Assembly (NCBI GenBank): GCA_020847755.1
Contig: JADLBK010000049.1
Span: forward strand, 1 to 42,743
DNA length: 42,743 bases
Direction: 5' to 3'
DNA from: Flavobacteriales bacterium
GTDB taxonomy: Bacteria > Bacteroidota > Bacteroidia > Flavobacteriales_F > PHOS-HE28
The notes under the pieces are model-generated. The model made no database searches. It was not told the DNA's origin and saw only the letters and a program-made list of their open reading frames with translations. The number at the start of each line of letters is the position of its first letter. Position 1 is the stretch's first letter. The position numbers were made by a program, and so were the translations under genes. Below are positions 33,840-42,266 of this stretch, piece after piece.

Positions 33840-34847
33840 ATGAGACCTGTTCGCGTCGCCATCAATGGATTCGGCCGCATCGGCCGTGTCACCGCACGTC
33901 TGCTGCTGCAACGGAAGGATGTGGAGCTTGTCGCCGTGAATGACCTCACGGACAACCGGACGCTGGCCCATCTGTACAAGTACGACTCGGTGCATGGCGT
34001 CAGTTCCGACCCGGTGGACCATGACGAGGACCACCTGCATCTGGGCGGAAGGGCCATCAAGGCCTTCGCGACCAAGGACCCATCCGGGCTGCCCTGGCGC
34101 GAGCTGGCGGTGGATGTGGTGATCGAGAGCACCGGGCATTTCCTGACGCGGGAGCTGGCCTCGGCCCACCTGAAGGCCGGCGCGGAACGGGTCATCCTAT
34201 CGGCCCCGGCCAAGGATGCGGACATTCCGAGCGTGGTGTTGGGCGTGAACGACCACATCCTCACCGGCGGGGAACCCATCATCAGCAACGCCAGCTGCAC
34301 CACCAACTGCGCGGCACCCATGATCATGGGCATCCACGAGCTGTGCCACATCGAGGATGGGTTCATCACCACGGTGCACAGCTACACGGGCGACCAGCGG
34401 CTTCACGATGCGCCGCACAAGGACCTTCGCCGCGCGCGCGCGGCGGCCGTGAGCATGATCCCCACCACCACCGGGGCGGCCAAGGCCATCACCCGCATCT
34501 TCCCCGAGCTCGACGGACGCCTCGGAGGTGGGGGCATCCGGGTGCCCGTGCCGGATGGCTCGATCACGGACATCACCTGCATCGTGCGCGACCTGAAGCA
34601 GGCCGACGAGATCAACGCCTATTTCAAGCAGCTCGCCGGTGGCCGGCTCAAGGGCATCCTCCGCTATACCGAGGACCCGATCGTGAGCGTGGACATCGTG
34701 GGCGATCCCCACAGCTGCATCTTCGATGCCCAGCTCACCAGCGTGGTGGGCAACATGGTGAAGGTGATGGGCTGGTACGACAACGAATACGGGTACAGCT
34801 CCCGGCTGGTGGACCTGGTGGTGGAACTGGGGGGCCGTGGGCAGTAG
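33840..34847 (+). CDS. gap: Glyceraldehyde-3-phosphate dehydrogenase, type I
   Basis: The 335-aa enzyme oxidises glyceraldehyde 3-phosphate to 1,3-bisphosphoglycerate in glycolysis. It has the Rossmann start VRVAINGFGRIGR, Asn34-Asp35 in the NAD-preferring position, catalytic Cys153 in SNASCTTNC and His180 in TTVHSYTGDQ. The end WYDNEYGYSSRLVDL is typical. ATG 33840 begins the family homology; a GTG at 33813 is in frame but lies in the T-run of the preceding terminator. Only 26 nt separate it from that terminator, leaving little room for a promoter: TTCTTTTG (33806-33813) within the T-run is one base off TAnnTTTG. It converges on lpxH across 63 bp in which I see no clear terminator. Confidence 0.97.
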   Translation: MRPVRVAINGFGRIGRVTARLLLQRKDVELVAVNDLTDNRTLAHLYKYDSVHGVSSDPVDHDEDHLHLGGRAIKAFATKDPSGLPWRELAVDVVIESTGHFLTRELASAHLKAGAERVILSAPAKDADIPSVVLGVNDHILTGGEPIISNASCTTNCAAPMIMGIHELCHIEDGFITTVHSYTGDQRLHDAPHKDLRRARAAAVSMIPTTTGAAKAITRIFPELDGRLGGGGIRVPVPDGSITDITCIVRDLKQADEINAYFKQLAGGRLKGILRYTEDPIVSVDIVGDPHSCIFDAQLTSVVGNMVKVMGWYDNEYGYSSRLVDLVVELGGRGQ

Positions 34848-34910
34848 ACCGGGCCGCTTCTGCGGGCGATCCGACGCGCGGTCCGGTGTATCCGCAGTGG
34901 ACCACCCCTC

Positions 34911-35711
34911 TCACACCGCTGGCCCACCCGTGATTCGCACGTCATCGCTCAAGGGCCCGTCACTCATCCGTTTCATCAGCTTCAGCTCTTGACCGTCAAA
35001 GGTGGCGTAGGTGAAATGGCTGATCCAATCGCCCAGGTTCACATAGCGCGTGCCGGGGGCCACCTCCATGTCGATGGGCAGGTGGCGGTGGCCGAAGATC
35101 AGATGGTCGAAGTGCTCGGTCCGCAGCCGTTCGCGGCAGTACTGGACGAGCCACTCCTTCTCCTCACCGAGCCAGCGCCGGTCGTTCTCGTAGCTCTTCT
35201 TCCGGCTTTGGCCGCTCAATTGGTCGCCCAGCCACAGGGCGAAGTTGGGGTGCAACCGGGCGAAGAGCCACTGGCACAGCGGGTTGCGGAACACGGCCTT
35301 CAGGAACTTGTAGCCGTGGTCCCCCGGTCCGAGCCCGTCGCCGTGGCCGATGAGGAACCGCTTGCCGTTCCAGGTGTGCACAATGGGCTCGCGATGCACG
35401 GTCACTCCTGTCTCCCCGGGCACATAGTCGAAGATCCACATGTCGTGGTTGCCGAGGTGCAGGTGCACGGGGATGCCCCGGTCGGTCAGCTCGGCCATTT
35501 TGCCCAGCAGCCGCACGTGCCCCCGGGGCACGGCCTTCCGCCATTCGAACCAGAAATCGAACAGGTCGCCCAGGAGGTGGATCTCCGCGGCATCCTTCGC
35601 CGCTTCGTCCAGGAAGGCGCAGATGCGCTTCTCCCGGGCCAGGCTGGAGGCCGCGTCGGGCACGCCGAGGTGGAAGTCGCTCAGGAAGTGGATCCGTTGG
35701 CCGGGCTTCAT
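34911..35711 (-). CDS. lpxH: UDP-2,3-diacylglucosamine diphosphatase, LpxH-type metallophosphoesterase
   Basis: ATG 35711 gives 266 aa with the calcineurin-like metal motifs in order: FLSDFHLG (D-x-H), LLGDLFDFWFEW (GD), HLGNHDMW (GNHD), LIGHGDGLG and FGHRHLP (GHxH). LpxH cleaves UDP-2,3-diacylglucosamine to lipid X in lipid A synthesis, acting at the inner face of the cytoplasmic membrane. The Phe/Trp-rich segment after the GD motif fits LpxH better than a general phosphoesterase. The frame is open 98 codons further upstream, but that part is noise antisense to nothing and within the M1 gene. lpxK lies five genes upstream in the same direction, so two lipid A steps share this gene run. GATCTTCG just before the ATG is a weak promoter-like box. 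Confidence 0.88.
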   Translation of the reverse strand: MKPGQRIHFLSDFHLGVPDAASSLAREKRICAFLDEAAKDAAEIHLLGDLFDFWFEWRKAVPRGHVRLLGKMAELTDRGIPVHLHLGNHDMWIFDYVPGETGVTVHREPIVHTWNGKRFLIGHGDGLGPGDHGYKFLKAVFRNPLCQWLFARLHPNFALWLGDQLSGQSRKKSYENDRRWLGEEKEWLVQYCRERLRTEHFDHLIFGHRHLPIDMEVAPGTRYVNLGDWISHFTYATFDGQELKLMKRMSDGPLSDDVRITGGPAV

Positions 35712-35796
35712 CCGTGTGCGAAGATCGCCGCAGGGATGATCGGTCGGTGCACGTTCCGGACCCGGGGTCCAAGCGGTCGCCGGTGTCACTGCGCGG

Positions 35797-38778
35797 TCAA
35801 GGCCGGATGGAGCGAAGCAGCTCGAAGGGGTTGATCTTCTCCAGCGCCAGCACGAAGCGGATGCGCTCGGCGAAGTCGACATCGCGCAGCGCGAGTTCGT
35901 CGGCGATCTCGCGCGTGAAGACCAGCGGCACCCAGACCTCGGCCACATCGCGCACGATGCGGATGCCGATGCCGGCCTCGGCGTGCATGCGCCATTTCGC
36001 CACACGACCCGATGAGGTCACCTGCGTGTAGGGTGCCGCACCGGCACTGGCGTACACGCTCAGGGGGAGGATGAAGGGCATGTCGGCCTCCATGTTCAGC
36101 GCGGCGATCCAGCTGTCCGAGGTGCCCTGTGCGGTGGGTACGCGGAAGGCCCCCTGGTCCTTGGCCATCTGCTGGGCGGTGTTGCGTCCCACATCCTGCC
36201 GGTCCATGAAGAGGTGGTCGAAGGTCATGTCGCTGGAGCCCCAGTGCAGGCGCCAGCCCATCTGCCGTTGCATGAGCCGGTCGTCGGTGCGCAGGAATTG
36301 ACCGACGAAGAGCCGGAAGGCCACGCGGTGCTTGCGATCATCGTACACGAAGGCCTGGCGCGCCTCCAGCGCCAGCCGGGTGAACGCAGCGTGGTGCTGC
36401 ACATCGAGGCGGAGCGATCGGGGCAGGAGGGGAGCGCGGCCCTGCAGGCGGTAGCTCAGCTCGTGGTAGATGTCCTCGTTCGTGCGGTCGATCGTGAGCG
36501 TGTCGCCCTGGATGCCGCTCAGGGTCTCGCGGAGCATCACGGCCCGGTAGCCCACACTGTGCGCCGCCTGTCGCCGTCCGGGATCGTTGCGCAGGTCCAC
36601 GGTGAGCTGGGGGGAGACCCGCAGGTACCAGCGCTCCAGCGGCGCGTCCACGAAGAGCGAGGCGCTCTGGGCGGTGAGGCCCACATGGATGTTGCCCACA
36701 GGTCCGTGCGCCAGCCGGTCGTGGTGCCAGAGGAGCCGGGCCCCACCCACGGGCCGCCCGCTGCGGAAGCCGTACAGCGGGGCAAGTCCCCATTCAACCC
36801 GCTGCATGGGGAAGGTGGCGTTGTGCAGGGCGATGCCGGCCATGAAGCCGTCGTGGGCGTTCCACGCCAACGCGGGGCTCAGCCAGGTGCTGCGGCGGTC
36901 CTCGCGCTCGAGGCCCACGAAGGGCGCCAGCCGCGGAGCGGTCCACCGCCGAAGGATCCCGTTCGCGCGGACGCCGTTGTTGCGGCGGTCCATGTCGAGC
37001 GTGCGCTCCACCGCGTCGATGCGGATGCGGTCCACATCGGGCCAGGGGAGGCTCACCCGGCGGGTGCTGTCCGGTTCCACCCAGAGCGTCCTGCGCACAG
37101 GGTCGTCCGTGTCGCTCACCGGGAAGGGCATGTGCGACCCGCCGCGGATGGTATAGCGGAGCACCCCGTCCTTGAGCCGGCGCGCCCTCACGTCCACCTT
37201 GCGCGTTGACCCCAGCAGCTCATCGAAGACCCAGCCCAGGTCCTTGCCGCTCACCTGTTCGAACACCGCGCGCAGGTCCGCTGGACCGGGGTGCCTGAAG
37301 CTCCACGCATCGAAGTAGGCGTGCAAGCAGCGGTCCATGAGGTCGGTGCCGAGGGATGCCTCCAGCTGGTCCATCACCAACGCGGTCCGCATGTACACCA
37401 TGGTGCCGTAGTTGGTGGACGAGAAGCGCGTGGAAGGCAGGGATGCGGCCTGGTCCTGGTCGCGCCGGGTGTTCAGGCGCATCGCCAGTTCGTTCCGGGC
37501 CCGGTGCGGATCGGAGAAGTGCCGCATGAGCCGTGCTTCGCCGGGGATGCCGAACGCGCTTTCGGGATGGGGGTATCGGGCTCGCATGTAGCGCAGCTCC
37601 AGGTAGCTGTTCATGCCCTCATCCAGCCAGGGGTGCTCGCGCTCGTTGCTGGCCAGGATGCCTTGGAACCAGTTGTGCCCCACCTCATGGGCGATCACGT
37701 TGTCCAGGCTTTCGGCGCTGGTCATGTTGCCGATGATGGTGATCATCGGGTACTCCATGCCGCCGCCCGCGCTGATGGTGCCGTCCACCGCGGTGCACGC
37801 CGCATACGGATAGTCGCCCACCGTACGGCTGTAGTGCAGCAGCGCCTCGTTGATGTAGCTCACGGCGTTCTCCCAGAGCGCCGCGTTGCGGGGTGTGGAG
37901 AGCGCCCAGGTGGTGACGCTGCGGCCGCTGGTCGGAAGCAGGACCTCGCCCTTGCGCACCACGAACCGCTTGTCCGCGAACCACGCGAAGTCATGCACGC
38001 TGTCCTGCACGAACCGGATCGTTTTCCAGGTCGGTGCCGAGGGTGGGAAGGGTGCGGCGCCCTTCCGGCCGCTGCGTTCCGGGGCCGGAACGGTGGCCAG
38101 GGAGTCCATCCAGCGGTTCTCCTCCGTGTTCTGGAGCAGGCCGGTGGCGCCCACGACGTAGTTCGCGGGCAGGGTGATGGAGACCTCGTACCGGCCGAAG
38201 TCGGCGAAGAACTCGCCTTGGGTGAGGTAGGGCATGGCATGCCAGCCCTCCTGGTCGAACACCGCCGGTTTGGGATACCACTGGGTGATGTGATAGGCCT
38301 GACCGGTGTGGCCCAGGCGCGAGAACCTGCCGTCGGGGACCTTCACCCGGAACGGGGTGTCCACGGTGATGGAGCGGCCGCCGGCCAGGGGCGTGGGCAA
38401 CTTGATCCAGCCGATATCCGCGTGCTGCGGATGAAGGCCCCAGAGCAACGCCTGGTCCTCCGCGCGGAAGTCGAGGCTGTCGATGCGTCCGCGGTCCTCC
38501 GGCCGCGCGAAGTGGAGGTCGAGCTCGCCGGCCGCGTCCAGTTGATGGCACAATGCCGTGTGCCGGTCGGCATAGGCGTTCGGCCAGAGGTGCACCCACA
38601 GCGTGTCGAGGGCGACGGGGCTGTTGTTGTGGTAGGTGAAGCGTGCCAGGCCGCGCAGGACATGTTCCTGGTCGTCCAGGCGGACCGTGATCGCATGGTC
38701 CACGCGTTGCTGGAACGGGACCTGGCCGTAAGCGCAGGAGAACAGCGCGAACGCTGAAAGGAGGGATGCGTTGCGCAT
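35797..38778 (-). CDS. M1 family metallopeptidase with C-terminal barrel-like domain
   Basis: The 993-aa product has a signal peptide (RNASLLSAFALFSCAYGQ). Residues about 20-600 are an M1 (gluzincin) aminopeptidase: GGMEYP at 339-344 stands in for the GAMEN substrate-binding motif, HEVGH at 364-368 and Glu387 (LDEGMNSYLE) bind zinc, with the classical 18-residue spacing. From about 620 the pattern changes to alternating, aromatic-rich strands (GGARLLWHHDRLAHG, RVAFRLFVGQFLR, DMTFDHLFMDRQDVG, MHAEAGIGIRIVRDVAEVWV) and ends AERIRFVLALEKINPFELLR, similar to the ends of Bacteroidota barrel proteins. This suggests a peptidase fixed in the outer membrane by its own barrel. It is 23 bp downstream of the TlpA-like gene. 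Confidence 0.87.
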   Translation of the reverse strand: MRNASLLSAFALFSCAYGQVPFQQRVDHAITVRLDDQEHVLRGLARFTYHNNSPVALDTLWVHLWPNAYADRHTALCHQLDAAGELDLHFARPEDRGRIDSLDFRAEDQALLWGLHPQHADIGWIKLPTPLAGGRSITVDTPFRVKVPDGRFSRLGHTGQAYHITQWYPKPAVFDQEGWHAMPYLTQGEFFADFGRYEVSITLPANYVVGATGLLQNTEENRWMDSLATVPAPERSGRKGAAPFPPSAPTWKTIRFVQDSVHDFAWFADKRFVVRKGEVLLPTSGRSVTTWALSTPRNAALWENAVSYINEALLHYSRTVGDYPYAACTAVDGTISAGGGMEYPMITIIGNMTSAESLDNVIAHEVGHNWFQGILASNEREHPWLDEGMNSYLELRYMRARYPHPESAFGIPGEARLMRHFSDPHRARNELAMRLNTRRDQDQAASLPSTRFSSTNYGTMVYMRTALVMDQLEASLGTDLMDRCLHAYFDAWSFRHPGPADLRAVFEQVSGKDLGWVFDELLGSTRKVDVRARRLKDGVLRYTIRGGSHMPFPVSDTDDPVRRTLWVEPDSTRRVSLPWPDVDRIRIDAVERTLDMDRRNNGVRANGILRRWTAPRLAPFVGLEREDRRSTWLSPALAWNAHDGFMAGIALHNATFPMQRVEWGLAPLYGFRSGRPVGGARLLWHHDRLAHGPVGNIHVGLTAQSASLFVDAPLERWYLRVSPQLTVDLRNDPGRRQAAHSVGYRAVMLRETLSGIQGDTLTIDRTNEDIYHELSYRLQGRAPLLPRSLRLDVQHHAAFTRLALEARQAFVYDDRKHRVAFRLFVGQFLRTDDRLMQRQMGWRLHWGSSDMTFDHLFMDRQDVGRNTAQQMAKDQGAFRVPTAQGTSDSWIAALNMEADMPFILPLSVYASAGAAPYTQVTSSGRVAKWRMHAEAGIGIRIVRDVAEVWVPLVFTREIADELALRDVDFAERIRFVLALEKINPFELLRSIRP

Positions 38779-38801
38779 GGCGGATGCGCGGGTGGCCCTG
38801 T

Positions 38802-39953
38802 TCAGCTGCCGAAGAGCTCCGCGAGGCGGCGTTCGAGCATCGCGCCGCGCAGGTTCTTGTCGATCACCTTGCCGTCACGGTCCACCAGCACGGTGAAGGG
38901 GATGCTGCTCACGCCGTATTCCTGCGCTGCGGCGTTGTTCCAGAAGCCGAGGTCGCTCACGTGCTTCCACGGCAGGCCGTCCTGCTGGATCGCGGCCACC
39001 CAGGCCTCCTTGGTGCGGTCGAGGCTCACACCGAGGATCTCGAAGCCCTTGCCGTGGAAGCGGTCGTAGACCTTCTTCACGTTGGGGTTCTCCATGCGGC
39101 AGGGCTTGCACCAGCTGGCCCAGAAGTCGATGAGGACCACCTTGCCGCGCAGGTCGCTCAGCCTCACGGTGCGCCCGTCCGGTGTTTGTTGCGCGATCTC
39201 CGGCGCCATGCCGCCCACGGGGATCAGGTTGCTCAGGCGCTGCATCTCGGCCTCCTGCTGCTTCATCGCCTGGGCCTGTTTCTCCATCCGGTCCACTTGA
39301 TCGCGGAATGCGGTGAAGAAGCCGGAGCGGCCCATGGTCCCGCGCAACTGGTCGCGGACCAGTTTGTAGGTGTCGATATCCTGCTGGATGTTCAGCTTGC
39401 TCACCGCGCTCAGCTGCAGGGGCGAGCCGGGGTGCCCGTTGATGGCGTCCTTGCACAGGGTGTAGTAGGCTTCGTTCACCTCGTTCAGCGCGCTCACCGT
39501 GGTGCTGTCGCCGGCGCCCTGGGCCATGCGCCTGCGGAGCGAATCGATGCGCTGTTCATGCAGGGTGGCCTCGCGATAAAAGGCATGCAGGTCCTGGGTG
39601 TGCTTCGAGCCGTCCAACACCGAAGGGCGGGCGAGCTCGCCGGCCTTGGCCTCCACGCTCAGCGTCTCGGCGCTGTCCAGGGCCACGATCAGCGCGTCGC
39701 GATCGTCGAGCGCGATGCGGTAGAAGTCCAGCGGAAGCGCCGGCACCTTCAGGGTGCCCTTGCCGTCGGCGGACAGCAACACGGAGTCCAGGTGCACGGG
39801 CCTGTTGTTCTCGAAGCGGTCGAAGAACACGGTGCGGCCACCGCCGCCTTCGATGGCCAGGTCGATGGAGCGGCCGCCTCCGCCGCCGGAACAGGCGGCA
39901 AGGGTGAGGGCAAGGAGCGGAAGGAGGGGATGACGGAACATGCGGTTCATCAT
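38802..39953 (-). CDS. TlpA-like thioredoxin-fold lipoprotein with DUF4369-type N-terminus
   Basis: The 383-aa product starts MMNRM (ATG 39953; 39950 equally possible) with a lipobox (LALTLAACSGG). Residues about 27-130 match the beta-rich DUF4369-type domain common in Bacteroidota (KGTLKVPALPLDFYRIAL). About 135-245 is helical, with a likely coiled coil ending KQAQAMKQQEAEMQ. About 250-383 is a TlpA/AhpC-like thioredoxin domain with WASWCKPCRMENP, redox Cys282 and Cys285, and the cis-Pro region VSSIPFTVLVDRDGKVI. Such proteins reduce disulfides in periplasmic proteins. It begins 10 bp after gatB. The partner protein is unknown. Confidence 0.9.
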   Translation of the reverse strand: MMNRMFRHPLLPLLALTLAACSGGGGGRSIDLAIEGGGGRTVFFDRFENNRPVHLDSVLLSADGKGTLKVPALPLDFYRIALDDRDALIVALDSAETLSVEAKAGELARPSVLDGSKHTQDLHAFYREATLHEQRIDSLRRRMAQGAGDSTTVSALNEVNEAYYTLCKDAINGHPGSPLQLSAVSKLNIQQDIDTYKLVRDQLRGTMGRSGFFTAFRDQVDRMEKQAQAMKQQEAEMQRLSNLIPVGGMAPEIAQQTPDGRTVRLSDLRGKVVLIDFWASWCKPCRMENPNVKKVYDRFHGKGFEILGVSLDRTKEAWVAAIQQDGLPWKHVSDLGFWNNAAAQEYGVSSIPFTVLVDRDGKVIDKNLRGAMLERRLAELFGS

Positions 39954-39963
39954 GTGGGGTGGG

Positions 39964-41454
39964 TCAGGGGGTCGGTTCCCGGTCGAGCAGAGCGCGGACC
40001 ACGGTGTTCGCCAGGCGGGGATCGGCCTTGCCTTTCGTGGCCTTCATCACCTCACCCATGAACAGGCCGAGCAGGCCCTTGTTGCCTTTGCGGTAGGCCT
40101 CCACCTTATCCGGGTAGCGGTCCATGGCCTCGCGCATGGCGGCCTCCATGGCGCTGTCGTCGCGCTGTTGCAGCAGGTCGTTCGCTTCGGCCAGCCGGCG
40201 CGGGTCCTCGTCCGGCCGCTCGAGCATCAGGGGGAAGAGGCGCTGGGAGGCCGCGCTGTGGCTCACGTGGCCGCCGTCGATCAGGGCGATGAGCTCGGCG
40301 ATGCGGGCCGGCGGCAGGGGGAACTCCTCCATGCTGCGGCCCTGGGCGTTGCACCAGGCGCGCACATCGCCCATCATCCAGTTGGCCGCGGCCTTGGTGT
40401 TGGGGCAGGTGGCCAGCACACCTTCGAAATAGAGCGCGGTGGCCTTGTCGTCCGTGAGCACGCCGGCATCGTAGGCGCTGAGCCCGAGCGCTCCGGTGTA
40501 GCGGGCCCGCAGCTCGCGGGGCAGCGGGGGCATGGTCTCGCGCACCCGGTCGCGGTGTTCCTGCGTCACCCGCAGCGGGGCCAGGTCGGGTTCGGGGAAA
40601 TAGCGGTAGTCGTGGGCGAGCTCCTTGCTGCGCAATCCGGCGGTGATGCCCTTGGCCGCGTCGAAGGTGCGCGTCTCCATGTGGATGGTGCCGCCGGCGT
40701 CCAGCACCTCGCTCTGCCGCTGGGCCTCGTGCTCGATGGCCTTCATCACATGGCGGAAGCTGTTGAGGTTCTTCACCTCGCAGCGCGTGCCGAAGCGGTC
40801 GCTGCCCTTGGGCCGCACGCTGATGTTGGCGTCGCACCGCAGGCTGCCCTCCTCCATGTTGCCGTCGCAGATGTCCAGGTAGCGCACCAACCGGCGTATC
40901 TCCACCAGGTAGTCGTACGCCTCCTGCGCGCTGCGGATGTCGGGTTCGCTCACGATCTCCACCAGCGGCACCCCCGCCCGGTTCAGGTCCACCAGGGTGT
41001 TGAACGGGTCCACGTCGTGGATGCTCTTGCCGGCATCCTCCTCCATGTGGATGCGGGTGATGCCGATGCGCTTCTCGCCGCCTTCCACCGGGATCATCAC
41101 ATGGCCCAGGGTGCAGATGGGCGTGGTGTCCTGGGTGATCTGGTAGCCCTTGGGCAGGTCGGGGTAGAAGTAGTTCTTGCGGGCGAAGTGCATGCGCTCC
41201 GCGATGGTGCATCCGGTGGCGAGGCCCAGGCGGATGGCGTGGTCCACCACGGCCCGGTTGAGCACCGGCAGCGTGCCGGGATGGCCCAGGGTCACCACGC
41301 TCACGTTGGTGTTGGGGTGGTCGCCGTACGCGTTGGCGTCGCTGCTGTAGGCCTTGCTGGCGGTGAGCAGCTGGGCGTGCACCTCCAGGCCCACCACGAG
41401 CTCGTAGCGTTCGCTCCAGTGGGGGGCACCGGTGGAAGCGTCCTTGCGGTCCAT
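39964..41454 (-). CDS. gatB: Asp-tRNA(Asn)/Glu-tRNA(Gln) amidotransferase subunit B
   Basis: The 496-aa product has the GatB cradle domain: YELVVGLEVHAQLLTASKAY, TLGHPGTLPVLNRAVV, ARKNYFYPDLPKGYQITQ, RIHMEEDAGKSIHD, DLNRAGVPLVEIVSEPDI and SLRCDANISVRPKG. The C-terminal YqeY-like tail domain covers about residues 350-496 (FMGEVMKATKGKADPRL). GatB binds mischarged tRNA and carries out the kinase and transamidation steps with GatA and GatC, neither of which is in the window. ATG 41454 overlaps the punA stop by one base (TGATG), so coupled translation with punA is likely. All expected motifs are present. Confidence 0.97.
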   Translation of the reverse strand: MDRKDASTGAPHWSERYELVVGLEVHAQLLTASKAYSSDANAYGDHPNTNVSVVTLGHPGTLPVLNRAVVDHAIRLGLATGCTIAERMHFARKNYFYPDLPKGYQITQDTTPICTLGHVMIPVEGGEKRIGITRIHMEEDAGKSIHDVDPFNTLVDLNRAGVPLVEIVSEPDIRSAQEAYDYLVEIRRLVRYLDICDGNMEEGSLRCDANISVRPKGSDRFGTRCEVKNLNSFRHVMKAIEHEAQRQSEVLDAGGTIHMETRTFDAAKGITAGLRSKELAHDYRYFPEPDLAPLRVTQEHRDRVRETMPPLPRELRARYTGALGLSAYDAGVLTDDKATALYFEGVLATCPNTKAAANWMMGDVRAWCNAQGRSMEEFPLPPARIAELIALIDGGHVSHSAASQRLFPLMLERPDEDPRRLAEANDLLQQRDDSAMEAAMREAMDRYPDKVEAYRKGNKGLLGLFMGEVMKATKGKADPRLANTVVRALLDREPTP

Positions 41455-42266
41455 CAGCTGCCGGCGATGAGTTCGCGCATGATGAGGGTGAGCTTCGGCT
41501 CGGCGCCTTCGGCCACGCGCTGCACCATCTCGTGGGTGGTCTTCTCGATGCGACCCTTCACCCCCATGTCGGTGATCACGCTCATGGCGAAGCAGGGCAG
41601 GCCCATGTGGCGGGCGGCGATCACCTCCGGCACGGTGCTCATGCCCACCGCATCGCCGCCGATCACCCGCACGTAGTGGTACTCGGCCGGGGTCTCCAGC
41701 GTGGGGCCGGTCAGGCCCACGTAACAGCCCTCACGCAGCGCGATGCCATGCGCTTCGGCGATGGCCTTCGCCCGGGCGATCAGGGCGTGGTCGTACGGTT
41801 CGCTCATGTCCGGGAAGCGCGTGCCGAGCGCATCCAGGTTGGGCCCGATGAGGGGATTGGGGAACAGGCAGATGTGGTCGTTCAGCACCATCAGGTCGCC
41901 TACTTCGAAGGCGGGGTTCACCCCGCCGCAGGCATTGCTGACGAAGAGCCGGCGGATGCCGAGCAGCTTGAACACCCGCACCGGCAGCACCACCTCGGCC
42001 ATGCTCCAGCCTTCGTAGAAGTGGAAGCGGCCCTGCATGGCCACCACGGGTCGGCCGCCAAGGGTGCCGAAGAGCAGGCGGCCGGGATGGCCCTGCACCG
42101 TGCTCACCGGGAACTCGGGGATCTCGCCGTACGGGATGCTGTGCGCCACCTGGATCTCGCGCCCCAGGCCGCTGAGGCCGGTGCCCAGGATGATCCCGGT
42201 CTCCGGCACGAAGCCGCCGGTGGCCTTCTTCAGGTGGTCAGCGATGCGCTGGATGCGGTCCAACAT
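41454..42266 (-). CDS. punA: Purine-nucleoside phosphorylase
   Basis: The 270-aa enzyme cleaves purine nucleosides with phosphate, a salvage reaction. It has IILGTGLSGLG (phosphate loop), QGRFHFYEGW, LFVSNACGGVNP, GPTLETPAEYHYVRVIGGDA and VGMSTVPEVIAARHMGL, as in trimeric PNPs of the PunA/DeoD-II type. ATG 42266 overlaps the end of lpxK by 29 nt, and the stop overlaps gatB by one base. Methylthioadenosine phosphorylase is related, but motif details fit PNP better. Confidence 0.95.
   Translation of the reverse strand: MLDRIQRIADHLKKATGGFVPETGIILGTGLSGLGREIQVAHSIPYGEIPEFPVSTVQGHPGRLLFGTLGGRPVVAMQGRFHFYEGWSMAEVVLPVRVFKLLGIRRLFVSNACGGVNPAFEVGDLMVLNDHICLFPNPLIGPNLDALGTRFPDMSEPYDHALIARAKAIAEAHGIALREGCYVGLTGPTLETPAEYHYVRVIGGDAVGMSTVPEVIAARHMGLPCFAMSVITDMGVKGRIEKTTHEMVQRVAEGAEPKLTLIMRELIAGS

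Noticed and set aside
33813-34847. Upstream GTG start for gap at 33813
   Set aside because: It lies in the T-run of the preceding terminator, and the family N-terminus begins at the ATG at 33840.
34848-34910. Terminator between the convergent gap and lpxH genes
   Set aside because: Only a 4-bp CCGC/GCGG stem and a distant CTGCGG/CCGCAG pair are visible, without T-runs on either strand.
37291-38757. 488-codon plus-strand frame opposite the M1 peptidase, and similar long frames at 24068-25543, 25738-27567, 38766-40061 and 39940-41676
   Set aside because: Each lies antisense to a confidently identified gene and has no motif of its own.
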